A DNA stretch of 64,000 nucleotides, from the NCBI RefSeq assembly GCF_019972135.1, contig NZ_BPFI01000001.1, positions 355,106 to 419,105 of the forward strand. Direction: 5' to 3'. Source of the stretch: Sulfurovum sp. TSL1. Its GTDB lineage: Bacteria > Campylobacterota > Campylobacteria > Campylobacterales > Sulfurovaceae. Position numbers and translations under genes: made by a program. The notes below the pieces were generated by a model that worked only from the letters and a program-made list of their open reading frames with translations, made no database searches and was not told the DNA's origin. Shown here in pieces: positions 37,188 to 46,665 of the stretch. Within the stretch, counting starts at the first letter, position 1, and the number at the start of each line of letters is the position of its first letter.

Positions 37188-38191
37188 CACGTCCGAAACA
37201 GATACAGCTAAGCCACGGAGGAGGAGGCGAAGAGACCAACAGTCTCATACATGATCTCTTTTACCATCATTTTTCCAATGATACACTGCTGGCTGCAGAA
37301 GATGCTGCCGTTTTGGATGTCAAAAACAAGATCGCTTTCACTACAGACAGTTTTACCGTAAGTCCGATCTTTTTCAATGGCGGTAATATAGGGAAACTCG
37401 CCATAGCCGGCACGGTCAATGATCTTGCCATGATGGGCGCGAAACCGCTTTATCTCAGTGCATCCTTCATCATCGAGGAAGGGTTTACTTTTGCTGACCT
37501 TGAGAGTATCGTCAAAGCCATGGCAGAGGAGCTTAAACACTCTGGGGCAAAGATCGTCTGCGGCGATACCAAAGTGGTTCCCAAAGGTGCTGTTGACAAA
37601 CTGTTTATCAATACCTCCGGCATAGGGGAGATAGAAAAAGAGGGGATCTCAGCGAATCATCTCCAGGAGGGAGATGTCATTATCGTTTCAGGTGATGTGG
37701 GACGGCATGGTGCAGCGATCCTTATGGAACGTGAAGGATTGGGGATCTCCGGTGACCTGCAAAGTGATTGTGCCACACTGTGGCCGGCAGTGCAAGCCTT
37801 GATCGATGCAAATATTTCTATCTCTGCGATGCGTGATGCTACACGTGGAGGTCTTTCAGCCGTATTGAACGAATGGGCTGAACAAAGTGCAGTGTGTTTG
37901 GAAATAGAAGAGTCAAGTATACCCGTTGATGAAGCAGTACAGGGGATATGCGAGCTGTTTGGTTTTGAAGCGTTTGATTTTGCCAATGAGGGTACCTGCA
38001 TACTGGCTGTCCCCCAAAAAGATGTACAATCGGCTTTGGATGCTCTGCATGAAGTAGAGGTCACAAAGAAGGCGACGATTATCGGTCAGGTAAGCAGAAA
38101 AAAAGAGGGCAGAGTGATCCTTCATTCTGCTTATGGAAGCAGCCGTTATCTTGACTTGCCTAAAGGCGAACTTTTACCCAGGATTTGCTGA
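37184..38191 (+). CDS. hypE: Carbamoyl dehydratase HypE
   Basis: A 335-residue PurM-like protein: LSHGGGGEETNSLIHDLF at the N-terminus, DVGRHGAAIL (about 167-176), ATRGGLSAVLNEWA (about 222) and the C-terminal PRIC whose last cysteine carries the carbamoyl/thiocyanate group. It dehydrates the carbamoyl group made by HypF to a cyanide for HypD. It is followed three bases later by hypA. Confidence 0.96.
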   Translation: MTRPKQIQLSHGGGGEETNSLIHDLFYHHFSNDTLLAAEDAAVLDVKNKIAFTTDSFTVSPIFFNGGNIGKLAIAGTVNDLAMMGAKPLYLSASFIIEEGFTFADLESIVKAMAEELKHSGAKIVCGDTKVVPKGAVDKLFINTSGIGEIEKEGISANHLQEGDVIIVSGDVGRHGAAILMEREGLGISGDLQSDCATLWPAVQALIDANISISAMRDATRGGLSAVLNEWAEQSAVCLEIEESSIPVDEAVQGICELFGFEAFDFANEGTCILAVPQKDVQSALDALHEVEVTKKATIIGQVSRKKEGRVILHSAYGSSRYLDLPKGELLPRIC

Positions 38192-38194
38192 CGC

Positions 38195-38536
38195 ATGCAT
38201 GAATACTCCATCGTCCAGGCTCTTTTAGATCAATGTGAAGCACATGCCAAAGCGAATGATTCAACAAAAGTCACCAAAGTAGTAACCAAGATAGGAAAAC
38301 TCAGCGGTGTGGAACCGCATCTGCTGGAAAGTGCTTTTGAAACCTTTAAAGAGCATACCGTCTGTGACGGAGCAGAGTTTGTCATGCATCTACAAGACCT
38401 TAGGCTCTACTGCAATGCCTGCCAAAAAGAGAGCGAGCAAAATGAAGTACGGTATCAGTGTCTCCACTGTCAAAGTACAGAAGTATCTGTCATTGACGGT
38501 GAAGAGATGTATTTAATGACACTGGAGATGGAATAA
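38195..38536 (+). CDS. hypA: Hydrogenase nickel-insertion protein HypA
   Basis: A 113-residue protein starting MHEYSIVQALLDQC, where His2 is the nickel ligand. The zinc site is formed by CNAC (about 73-76) and CLHC (about 89-92). It passes nickel to the hydrogenase large subunit with HypB. It is the last gene of the locus; the DASS transporter gene converges with it 10 bp away and no hairpin is visible in the gap. Confidence 0.95.
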   Translation: MHEYSIVQALLDQCEAHAKANDSTKVTKVVTKIGKLSGVEPHLLESAFETFKEHTVCDGAEFVMHLQDLRLYCNACQKESEQNEVRYQCLHCQSTEVSVIDGEEMYLMTLEME

Positions 38537-38546
38537 GCTGCACGAT

Positions 38547-39893
38547 CTACAGAAAATGTATCCAAAAAGATCGGGCCACCGTAACGATCAGTAAAATACC
38601 CAAGATGTTAAAAACAATACCGTACGTTGCCATGGTTTTGACAGAAACTGCCCCTGAACTCATCGCTATCGCATTAGGCGGAGTAGCAATAGGAAGCATA
38701 AATGCATAGGAAGCACAGATCGTCGCAACCATCATGATCAATGTTGCATCGATACCCGTTTGTTCTGCCACCTTGTAGAGAATAGGGAGCATGATAGAGA
38801 TCAGTGCTGTATTGCTGGTGATCTCTGTAGTAAAGGTGATCATCACAGCAATGATGAGCAAAAAGAGCATCATAGGCATGTTCGCAAAGCCCATAAGATG
38901 GGAAGCGATCTCTTCGGCCATGCCTGTCTGTGTGACCGCTGCTGCGATCGCAAAACCTGCACCAAAAAGAAACATAATACGGTAAGGGATACTGTCTTTG
39001 TCACTCATCCAATCCAAAATGGAAAAAGGCGGGGCAAAAAGGAGCAGCCCGGCTGCAAGCAGTATACCGGGTTCACTCAATCCCAATCCGTTATAATAGG
39101 GTTTGATCGGAGCATTCACCAAAAGAAGTATGATCAATCCGGAGATAAGATAGACGACTTTCTTTTGATCCGCATTCAGTGTTTTGTTGCTGAGATCTGC
39201 TTCGATGTACAGGTTTTTAACACCCAATCCCAGTATAAAAGCCACCACTACAAACATCATAAGAACCAACGGTAACACCATATATATCCATTGTACAAAA
39301 GGGATAGGTTCCATCCCCATCTCATTCATGATCCCCAGAAGTATAAGGTTGGGCGGTGTACCGATAGGGGTCAATATACCCCCGATGCTTGCCCCATACG
39401 CTATACCCAAAGCAAAACGCATTTTGAGTTTAGGATCATCAGTCAAAAAGAGTGCGATAGGAAGCAGGAGAAGGGTGGTCGTGGTATTGGAAAGTATAGA
39501 GCTTAAAAGCCCCGATGTGATGATCAAAGCAAAGATAATACCTCTGACAGAACTTGGGAAAAGATACAACATTCTACTTGCTATCACTTTGTGAAGACCT
39601 GTTTTCTCCACGGCGATCGCGATCAGAAAACCACCCAGAAAAAGGTAGATGATAGGATTGGCATAATTAACTGCCGTCTCTTTGGTAGACAATATACCCG
39701 CCGCTGGGAAAAGAACAATCGGAAGCAGTGAAACCACAGCCAGAGGCAACCCTTCATTGGTCCACAGTGTGACCATCAACACGATCACTGAAACCATGAG
39801 GGACTGCTGCAGTGTAAAAAATGCGATCATCATTCCAAATGCGATCACACCCAATAAAAATGCCATGAATATTTTATCTGTCTGTCTAGCCAT
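38547..39893 (-). CDS. DASS/SLC13-family sodium:anion symporter
   Basis: A 448-residue membrane protein with about 11-12 hydrophobic helices. The signature TEITSNTALISIMLPILY (about 352-369) and SNTTTTLLLLPIAL in the first half are the paired Na/substrate-binding motifs of divalent-anion symporters, and GTPPNLILLGIMNEM and ATPPNAIAMSSG are the paired Pro-Pro-Asn turns. Substrates in the family are C4-dicarboxylates, citrate or sulfate; which one is unknown here. It has its own region, not part of the hyp operon. Confidence 0.88.
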   Translation of the reverse strand: MARQTDKIFMAFLLGVIAFGMMIAFFTLQQSLMVSVIVLMVTLWTNEGLPLAVVSLLPIVLFPAAGILSTKETAVNYANPIIYLFLGGFLIAIAVEKTGLHKVIASRMLYLFPSSVRGIIFALIITSGLLSSILSNTTTTLLLLPIALFLTDDPKLKMRFALGIAYGASIGGILTPIGTPPNLILLGIMNEMGMEPIPFVQWIYMVLPLVLMMFVVVAFILGLGVKNLYIEADLSNKTLNADQKKVVYLISGLIILLLVNAPIKPYYNGLGLSEPGILLAAGLLLFAPPFSILDWMSDKDSIPYRIMFLFGAGFAIAAAVTQTGMAEEIASHLMGFANMPMMLFLLIIAVMITFTTEITSNTALISIMLPILYKVAEQTGIDATLIMMVATICASYAFMLPIATPPNAIAMSSGAVSVKTMATYGIVFNILGILLIVTVARSFWIHFL

Positions 39894-40078
39894 TGATGTT
39901 CTATATCCCTTTTATTATCAACTTGTAGTTTCATTGTGCCTCAAAAAACTTAAGAGTAGTTCTCATTTTTACTTATATAGATACAAAGTGTAACAGGTGA
40001 ATCTAAGTGATGCGTATAGCGCAGTATTATTCATAAAAACAACATAGTAGGGTTTACCACTTCAACAAAAAAACAAGT

Positions 40079-41824
40079 TTAAAACTTTACCTTTTCAGTA
40101 CCATTCTGTTGGCTAATCCCTATACTTCGATGTACATTGGTCAGTGGCTTTATATGAGAATCTCTACCATATATATAGCTCTGTTCATCGACAATCACTT
40201 TGTATGCCTTATTCAGATTCAAGGCTCTGCTTGTTGAAGGGTAAAGAAGATAAGAGATATCCTCTTTGATCTTCGCTGTTGCTTCCTCCTTTAGTGTTCC
40301 ATTTTGATCAAAGAACTTCTCCAATATCTCATCATTTGCTCTAAATTCATCACCTGCATGGTTGACAGAAAGATAGAGCTGATATTCATCTCGTCCATCT
40401 TTCGTCAGAGGCTCAGCGATATCTTTTAGACCGTTTGGTTTTTGACTCCAATGGTACCAACTGTTTTTTTCTAATTTTCTTTGGAAAACAAATGTACTAT
40501 CTTTGATCGCACCAATACCACTGTGACACCCGATGCAGTATTGAGTCTCCTCATAATTTTGCGGTCTTAACTCCCCTTGAACATCTTCGATAAATCCCTG
40601 ATAGACCCACCCTAGACTAGTTTGAAGTCCCTGTTCTGTGTCACCTATGATAGTTCTAAGTCTGTTTGGAAACGCATCTTTCTCTTTGATCTCTGCAGTA
40701 GCCGCATTTGAAAGCTGAGGATAGGTATTCCAGTTCACTTTGACACCGTAGCGAAGTTCTTTCATACGCTCTGCCATTTTGATAGAGACATTGTTTTCAT
40801 CGATATCGATATAGCGTACAGAGTGTAAAAACTCTGTATACCTTGGATAGAGCCCAGGTGCAATAAGAGACTCGTTTGTTGCAAGCAAGGATTTTGCCTT
40901 TCCAACATAACTCATTGAAAAATTTTCGATTTTTCCTGTTCCACTGTTATATCTTGGGGGAATCCATCGGAAGACGATCTTATCTGCCAGACCAAGTTTT
41001 CCGTTTTGATCCAGATCCACCCTATACACATTTTCATCAACTGCAGATTCAAGCTTGATATTTTTTTCTTTGATCAGTGATTCAACAATTGCGAGATTGA
41101 CTTTATAAGTTTGTAGATCAAAGACCCCCGCTTCATTTTCACGGAACACTTTTGGAAGTCGGATCAGCACATCATCCGTAGAACCGTTGGTAGGCCAAAA
41201 TGTACCCAAGACCGGATAGTATGCAAAAGCTCTCCATCCAGTGTACTTTCCGCTTTTATCTTTATCAAATCCTTCATGATCGAAGTTAAAATAACAATCT
41301 GGTATATACCCGTCCCATTTCCCGTTTTCATTCGCATCCCAAACACTTGGAAGATTTTTCAGTTTTTGAGCGAGTTTTAGCTGACCATTTACATCTTTAT
41401 AGTTATCCTCTCTGACATACTCCAATATCTCTTTATCACTGATAGCTGCTACTTCTTCCGTTCTGTCTTTGAACAGGTTCTTAAACCTGTTGATCCTGGT
41501 ATATTCTCCAAACTCATTATTGAGTTGAAGTTCCCAGTCATTTATATAGTTTGGACCTTTGGAATTGATATGACAGCTAAAGCACGGATTATGGATATTA
41601 CCGTTATTGTCCATGGTTTTAGTATAACACTGGGAAGTCACATAGGCTGCTTTATTGTTCTGTGATACAGTCACTTCAAAATCAATACCGCTTTCATCAA
41701 TATGGGAAATATTTTCTTCCATTTGATTGACATGATTTGTACCAGAACTGCTATAGCCTGTCAGGTAAATGCCAAAAGCAGTCACTACAGTGATAGAGAG
41801 ACCTAAAAATATATTTTTATTCAT
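40079..41824 (-). CDS. Exported di-heme c-type cytochrome-like protein
   Basis: A 581-residue protein. The start is the ATG at 41824, ahead of a signal segment (FLGLSITVVTAFGIYLTGYSS); the frame is open further upstream to 41926 without support. Two heme-binding motifs are present: CFSCH near residue 74 and CIGCH near 428. The rest has no motif I recognise, though several acidic loops such as DENENGKWDG and DKSGKYTG look like Ca2+-binding. AAGGA lies eleven bases before the start. It lies directly downstream of the PhoX-type gene, beyond a terminator. The redox partner is unknown. Confidence 0.7.
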   Translation of the reverse strand: MNKNIFLGLSITVVTAFGIYLTGYSSSGTNHVNQMEENISHIDESGIDFEVTVSQNNKAAYVTSQCYTKTMDNNGNIHNPCFSCHINSKGPNYINDWELQLNNEFGEYTRINRFKNLFKDRTEEVAAISDKEILEYVREDNYKDVNGQLKLAQKLKNLPSVWDANENGKWDGYIPDCYFNFDHEGFDKDKSGKYTGWRAFAYYPVLGTFWPTNGSTDDVLIRLPKVFRENEAGVFDLQTYKVNLAIVESLIKEKNIKLESAVDENVYRVDLDQNGKLGLADKIVFRWIPPRYNSGTGKIENFSMSYVGKAKSLLATNESLIAPGLYPRYTEFLHSVRYIDIDENNVSIKMAERMKELRYGVKVNWNTYPQLSNAATAEIKEKDAFPNRLRTIIGDTEQGLQTSLGWVYQGFIEDVQGELRPQNYEETQYCIGCHSGIGAIKDSTFVFQRKLEKNSWYHWSQKPNGLKDIAEPLTKDGRDEYQLYLSVNHAGDEFRANDEILEKFFDQNGTLKEEATAKIKEDISYLLYPSTSRALNLNKAYKVIVDEQSYIYGRDSHIKPLTNVHRSIGISQQNGTEKVKF

Positions 41825-41896
41825 TGTGTGGATCCTTATCGCATAAAAAATACCTATACGAAACGTACATGAGATATTTTTTATACCATACGAGGC

Positions 41897-41919
41897 AAAA
41901 AAGGGGATTCCCCTTTTTT
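41897..41919 (-). terminator. Rho-independent terminator after the PhoX-type gene
   Basis: A 10-bp perfect stem (six A-T and four G-C pairs) around a three-base loop, with the T-run at the end of the stem on the minus strand. It begins 16 bases past the phosphatase stop. Because the stem is A6G4/C4T6 it could also act on the other strand. It lies between the phosphatase and cytochrome genes, so the cytochrome may need read-through or its own promoter. Confidence 0.8.
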
Positions 41920-41934
41920 GAGACAATCATATGA

Positions 41935-43827
41935 TTATCTAACTCCTTTGCCGTCACCTTCGATAAAGTCAAATGGTCCAACCACACCGATAGATGAATC
42001 TTTTTCAGCTGTGCTATCTGAAGCAAGTGCATAATCAGGATCAGATGAAGACGTTTCACCAAATGGGTGCTGTGTAGTAAGTGTCATATATCCAAATCCG
42101 TTCACATCTTTATACCAGTATGGAGAAGTTGTTTCAGAACCATAAGGTGTAGATACGATTCTAGTCAATGCACCTGTTTGTGTATTCATCGCCCATACAA
42201 AGTCGTTTGGATGTGAACCTGTATCTTCCCCGATTGCCAGTATATGTGAACCTTCAAGATATGTGACGTTGTCCGGGTTTGAGATACCATTTACATCACA
42301 GGTATAAGCAACATACGGTGATGATGCATCATAAGTCGTAGGTGTACCGGCAATGATACCTTTCATATTCATAACAACCATAGAACTGTTGATGTCCTTT
42401 CCTGTTGAATCTTTGATAGCACCTTGAACATCTAACGCATAAACTGCACCACAACTATTTCCTGTAAGTTTAATATCACCGCTAGTGTCGCTCATTCCTT
42501 TGGTTACCTGACTCATTGCAACGTAAAGCTTGTTATCATCTGCATTAAATGTGATACCCTCTTCTTTTCTGAACTCTGTCGTAGCACCAAGGTATGAAGC
42601 ATATCTTCTTGTCTCCATAAATGCAGCTGCTTTCTCTTGTCCTGCAACCACTTTCAGACATTCATCTCCAGTAGCGGTTTTCGTATGTATAAAGTCTGCA
42701 GGACATCCTGTTGTCGGATTAGCAGTAGTATCATAAACAGCTGTATCAAAAATATCACTAAACATTGGTTGACCTGAAACTATAGCCTTGATTTCTGCAT
42801 CTGTTGCTTTTCCAAGTTTTACCCAGCTGAGATCTGCTTCACCACCGTTTGCTGTATCAGCAGTCTGATTCCATTTTGCAGCATAAAGTGTACCGGAACT
42901 AAGATCTTGTGCTTTGTCTGCAATATACATATAGAACCCTACATTTGTGCCATCATCTGAAAGATATACTGTTCTTTCATCCGGCATTACATAAGCCATT
43001 TCCCATGCCGCTCTACCCATAGAGAAGTGTTTTGTATAAGTATATGCTGTAGTGGCACCACTACTGTCTACTGTAACTTCCGGGATATATCCATAGTAGT
43101 AAGGGTTATTATCATACATTGCATTGGCATTGTTTTCATCGTTCCAATAATATTGTGTTACTTCATCAAACCTCCCATTACCTGTAAGTTTTGTAGTCGG
43201 ATCCATTATAGTTTTACGTGCATCAGGCTCATACTCTTCTGAACCAAGGTGAGTGTTCCATGGTGTCGTCATACCTGCACAGTGTACCCATCCACCAAAA
43301 CCATCCTTTTGGCTGATATATTGCATTGAGTTTTCTTTCACGCTAAGCTCGCCTGTCATACTGTCCTGTGCAAGCTCCATACCGTACATCGCTCCTACTC
43401 CACACTCAAACTGAGTAACCATAAAGATTTTTCCGTCCTTTTGAAGGATCGAAGCATGGTCAAGCCCAGAACCACTTGCATTACCATTAGCTCCATCACA
43501 GATGAACGGTGAACCGTCCGAAAAATTAATTGGGTTATCATTGTGGTCTTTTAGAAGACCAAAAGTTTCTCCATTATTGATATCTCTTGCTTTAATTAGC
43601 TGAGTATAGAGAAGATCATCTGCTTCCCCATTACTATATGTTACGCTATCTGAAGTCATGATAGCCATTTTTTCAGCATCTGTTATAGGTGCAGAAACTT
43701 CACTGAAACTCTCTACCGCAACACTTGTAACACTTACAGATTCATTTGTAGTATTACTATCACTATTACACCCTGTCAAAGTACCTAATAATACTGCAGA
43801 TGCAGCTAAACTTATCCATTTATTCAC
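41935..43827 (-). CDS. PhoX-family alkaline phosphatase-like lipoprotein
   Basis: A 630-residue protein with a lipoprotein signal (LLGTLTGC, lipid cysteine at residue 20). The body fits the DUF839/PhoX family: GWVHCAGMTTPWNTHLGSEE (about 185-204) and ETRRYASYLGATTEFRKEEG, followed by calcium/iron ligand regions such as LYVAMSQVTKGM and GEDTGSHPNDFVWAM. PhoX enzymes are Ca2+/Fe3+-dependent phosphatases or phosphodiesterases; they usually leave by Tat, whereas this one has a lipobox. It may hydrolyse organic phosphate outside the inner membrane. Expression under phosphate starvation is possible but no pho-box was identified. Confidence 0.82.
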   Translation of the reverse strand: MNKWISLAASAVLLGTLTGCNSDSNTTNESVSVTSVAVESFSEVSAPITDAEKMAIMTSDSVTYSNGEADDLLYTQLIKARDINNGETFGLLKDHNDNPINFSDGSPFICDGANGNASGSGLDHASILQKDGKIFMVTQFECGVGAMYGMELAQDSMTGELSVKENSMQYISQKDGFGGWVHCAGMTTPWNTHLGSEEYEPDARKTIMDPTTKLTGNGRFDEVTQYYWNDENNANAMYDNNPYYYGYIPEVTVDSSGATTAYTYTKHFSMGRAAWEMAYVMPDERTVYLSDDGTNVGFYMYIADKAQDLSSGTLYAAKWNQTADTANGGEADLSWVKLGKATDAEIKAIVSGQPMFSDIFDTAVYDTTANPTTGCPADFIHTKTATGDECLKVVAGQEKAAAFMETRRYASYLGATTEFRKEEGITFNADDNKLYVAMSQVTKGMSDTSGDIKLTGNSCGAVYALDVQGAIKDSTGKDINSSMVVMNMKGIIAGTPTTYDASSPYVAYTCDVNGISNPDNVTYLEGSHILAIGEDTGSHPNDFVWAMNTQTGALTRIVSTPYGSETTSPYWYKDVNGFGYMTLTTQHPFGETSSSDPDYALASDSTAEKDSSIGVVGPFDFIEGDGKGVR

Positions 43828-44044
43828 AACATTCTCCTTGTTTTGTTTTTTGTTGTAGGCGAATGGTAAAGTAGTTTGATAACAAATTTATATCATTATG
43901 ATAACTTTTTTGTATCTAATTTTTTTGATTGTCGTATAAAATGACCAAGACACACGTTTAGATTGTAAAAGTATCTTAATGCCCGAAAAAACTCACTATT
44001 GATTTATCCAATGAGTATAGATATATTGAAAAGTGTGACTCGTA

Positions 44045-44050
44045 TATAAT
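44045..44050 (+). promoter_or_regulatory. -10 box ahead of the host-attachment-type gene
   Basis: TATAAT in CGTATATAATAGAC lies 69 bases before the ATG at 44119. The intervening leader is nearly all A and T and shows no structure. Confidence 0.4.
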
Positions 44051-44118
44051 AGACTTGACTAAAGTATATAAAATTATTATAATAAAATATAATAAAAAAT
44101 AAAATAGGTAATGTGGTT

Positions 44119-44586
44119 ATGAATTTTGATGGAAATATTATTGTTATTGCCAACTTAGGCGGGTTTGAAGCATATCAGGTTGAAACGGTCACAGGTATTG
44201 ATCAGCAAGAAACAAGAAATGTCAGTGCCAACACGCAAAAAGTAAGAAGAAATCTCACCTTAATTAAAAAATTTGAATACATCGAACCGCATACCCATAC
44301 CTCTGATGATATGAGCGACCAGTTAGGAAATCAAGGGCATAATACCGGAGAGCAGCATAACCGTTCATTAGAAGCAGAACGCCGTGCTATGCAACAGATC
44401 TCTGAGGATATTACTGCATTGATCTCGAATACCAATCCAAAGAAATGGCATCTTGCTTTTCCACAGGAAAATTTGAATAAAGTTACTGAAATGATCGATA
44501 CTAAAACCAAAGGAAAGCTCGGAAAGAGTATTGGAAAAGATCTGAGAAATGCACATGTGAAAGATCTGTTATCTTTTTTTGAATAG
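44119..44586 (+). CDS. Host-attachment (PF10116-type) protein
   Basis: A 155-residue soluble protein. I place it at the ATG at 44119 (AGGT nine bases upstream); an in-frame GTG at 44113 is possible. It begins with a beta strand, NIIVIANLGGFEAYQV, and has a conserved middle (EAERRAMQQISEDI) and an end LGKSIGKDLRNAHVKDLLSFFE. This matches the family named for attachment to host cells in Agrobacterium, now seen as related to RNase/translation-associated bacterial eRF1-like folds. The true function in free-living bacteria is unknown. Confidence 0.7.
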   Translation: MNFDGNIIVIANLGGFEAYQVETVTGIDQQETRNVSANTQKVRRNLTLIKKFEYIEPHTHTSDDMSDQLGNQGHNTGEQHNRSLEAERRAMQQISEDITALISNTNPKKWHLAFPQENLNKVTEMIDTKTKGKLGKSIGKDLRNAHVKDLLSFFE

Positions 44587-44679
44587 GTTTCCATTCTTAA
44601 TACTTTGATCATGAAGTGATGGTAGGCCGTAGTGTTCAATGTATACATGGTGATATCATTGCATGACCTGGAGAAACCG

Positions 44680-44982
44680 CTACAATCCCAAGACTACATT
44701 CAATGCATCATAAAGACCTCGTTTATACTCTGTATCATCAAGACAATCATAACGCTTCAACTGTTTTGATATCTGCTGCTTGAACTCTTCACCTATCTTC
44801 TTCTCTTCCTGCAGGTAATAGTAAGTAAGCTCGGTAAGGTATTCCAGAGCGGTTAATCTCCCTTCTCTATACTTATCACTGATATGAAGTGTCGCAGTGT
44901 TGAACTTATACAGTGTTAACTCATTATAGCAATGCTTACTGACCGCTTCAAGCAGTTCCTTAGATGTAGGTTTCATACGCAT
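44680..44982 (-). CDS. Small conserved-looking protein of unknown function
   Basis: A 100-residue charged, helical cytoplasmic protein (MRMKPTSKELLEAVSKHCYNE at the start; LTALEYLTELTYYYLQEEKK in the middle). No family recognised. Codon use resembles the neighbours. Two starts are possible, at 44982 and 44976, with no strong ribosome site. It sits alone between divergent or unrelated small genes. Confidence 0.55.
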   Translation of the reverse strand: MRMKPTSKELLEAVSKHCYNELTLYKFNTATLHISDKYREGRLTALEYLTELTYYYLQEEKKIGEEFKQQISKQLKRYDCLDDTEYKRGLYDALNVVLGL

Positions 44983-45175
44983 ATTCTGACAGAAAAAAAT
45001 GGAAGAAGTTGAAAGTATGTCAAATTGTCATAGAAAATAATAGGGATAAACAGCTCATGGTATTTTTGATAAGTCAATGGCGAAAAAAGTGCTACAATAA
45101 TAGTATAGATGTAATGCTGAATTTCAGCCTCTGAAGTGCCTGTGTGAGGGCTAAGATCAAAAATAGGAGAGAAAG

Positions 45176-45574
45176 ATGGACAGAAGATTTGTATTAACCG
45201 GTTTGATGTATGCCATTGTCGGATTGGCACTCGGTATCTACATGGCAGCATCCAAAGATCATGGTCATTTGGTAACGCATACACATATCCTGCTTATAGG
45301 GTTTGTCGTCTCATTTATCTATGGGGTGTGTCACAAACTATGGCTCAATAATCTGATATCAAAACTATCTGTTGCCCAATTTTATATTCATCAGGTCGGA
45401 ACACTTGGTGCTGTGATCGGATTATTTTTATATTATGGAAATTTTGTTTCCCTTCAAACTATTGACCCTTTTTTGGCACTCTTTTCTATCACCATATTTA
45501 TAGGAATGATCCTTATGACAGTTCTTTTCATTCAATCATCTAAAACTATATCGAAAGATGCTCAAGTAAAATAG
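45176..45574 (+). CDS. Small four-helix membrane protein, heme-copper oxidase subunit-I-like
   Basis: A 132-residue protein with four hydrophobic helices. The segment THTHILLIGFVVSFIYGVCHKLWL (quoted here in part: THTHILLIGF, residues ~34-43) resembles the histidine-bearing helix found in subunit I of heme-copper oxidases and NO reductases, and similar short proteins occur in other bacteria beside respiratory genes. It is far too short to be a catalytic subunit. It starts at an ATG behind AGGAGAG. It may bind one heme or help oxidase assembly; this is speculation. Confidence 0.6.
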   Translation: MDRRFVLTGLMYAIVGLALGIYMAASKDHGHLVTHTHILLIGFVVSFIYGVCHKLWLNNLISKLSVAQFYIHQVGTLGAVIGLFLYYGNFVSLQTIDPFLALFSITIFIGMILMTVLFIQSSKTISKDAQVK

Positions 45575-45694
45575 GTAACGATGCTTTGATAATGGTCGAA
45601 GAAGAAACATCATAAAAAATAATGTCAAAAAAATATCAAAGATAAATCATCTTGCTAATAAAATAGGTAATATAATTTAAAAAAAGGAACAGAA

Positions 45695-45997
45695 ATGAAA
45701 AGAATACTACTCGCAGGTATACTCGTATTAGCAATGGGTGCCTTTGCACATGCAGAATCCGATGAGTTCGATGATGATCTGGGTGAAGATCTAACAGATA
45801 GAGAGATCGTCCAGGATTTTATAGATGATTGTAACAATCATGGGGACTATTACGGATGTTTTTCAGCCGCAATGAAATATGAAAAGGGTGAGGTATTGGA
45901 AAAAGATATTTCAAAAGCGATCGAGTATTACGAAAAAGCCTGTAAACTTGGTTCTAAAGAGGGCTGTAAAATGGCGGAAAAGCTTAAGACAAAGTAA
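45695..45997 (+). CDS. Exported Sel1-like repeat protein
   Basis: A 100-residue protein with a clear signal peptide (MKRILLAGILVLAMGAFAHA). The mature part is acidic at first (DEFDDDLGEDLTDRE), then carries one and a half Sel1-type helical units (FSAAMKYEKGEVLEKDISKAIEYY, then EKACKLGSKEGCKMAEKL), with cysteines in the spacing of cysteine-rich Sel1 proteins of Campylobacterota (Hcp-like). These proteins are secreted or periplasmic; the function is likely protein binding. AAGGAA precedes the start. Confidence 0.78.
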   Translation: MKRILLAGILVLAMGAFAHAESDEFDDDLGEDLTDREIVQDFIDDCNNHGDYYGCFSAAMKYEKGEVLEKDISKAIEYYEKACKLGSKEGCKMAEKLKTK

Positions 45998-46095
45998 TTC
46001 AATTCTCTAGATTAGGAGGATAAGATAAAAATAGTTTTTATACAATCGCTCCACATTTTTATTCTATACTATGATGTATAAAACGAGGAGGAACA

Positions 46096-46665
46096 ATGAA
46101 AAAAATGATGATGACGGGGTTGCTGTGTATCAGTGCATGCATGCCTTTACAAGTGTCCGCACAGTCTTTGCTGGAAAGAGTGGTGGTAGATGTGATCTTG
46201 GGTGTGTATGATAAACCGCAGTACCGTGATAACAGACCTTACTACTTTTACAATAACAGATACTATTATGGCGGTGACTGGAGAAACGGATACTACTACT
46301 ATGAGGGTAGAAGACTAAGCGGTGGCCACTATTATGAAAGAGGATATTACGACCACTATAATAGAGCGTATGATAGACCACACTACCGTGATGAGAGACC
46401 GTATTACTTTTACAATAACAGATACTACTATGGTGGTGACTGGAGGAACGGATACTACTACTATAAGGGTGAAAGACTCAGAGGCGGCCACTACTATGAA
46501 AGAGGGTACCAAGAGCACTATAGAAAACAAAAGCATCCAAACCATAAGAACGGCCACTACAAACATAACAAGCACTATCGAGATAATGACGGTCATAGAT
46601 ATAGAGAGTATGACGATCATAAAAAATATAAAAAGAACGGAAAGCCAAAGAAACATGAGAGATAG
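46096..46665 (+). CDS. Secreted Tyr/Arg/His-rich tandem-repeat protein
   Basis: A 189-residue protein with a signal peptide (ending near VSAQS) and a GAGGAGG site. Residues 43-91 and 97-143 are two copies of a 54-residue unit (offset 162 bases): YRDxRPYYFYNNRYYYGG, then DWRNGYYYY, then GGHYYERGY. The unit is about one-third tyrosine. The tail (from ~145) is Lys/His/Asn-rich and ends KNGKPKKHER. The two copies are close in DNA as well as in protein. No family recognised; similar YXXRG and WRNG-rich proteins exist among exported stress proteins. A cell-surface or polymer-binding role is a guess. A hairpin covers its stop codon. Confidence 0.75.
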   Translation: MKKMMMTGLLCISACMPLQVSAQSLLERVVVDVILGVYDKPQYRDNRPYYFYNNRYYYGGDWRNGYYYYEGRRLSGGHYYERGYYDHYNRAYDRPHYRDERPYYFYNNRYYYGGDWRNGYYYYKGERLRGGHYYERGYQEHYRKQKHPNHKNGHYKHNKHYRDNDGHRYREYDDHKKYKKNGKPKKHER

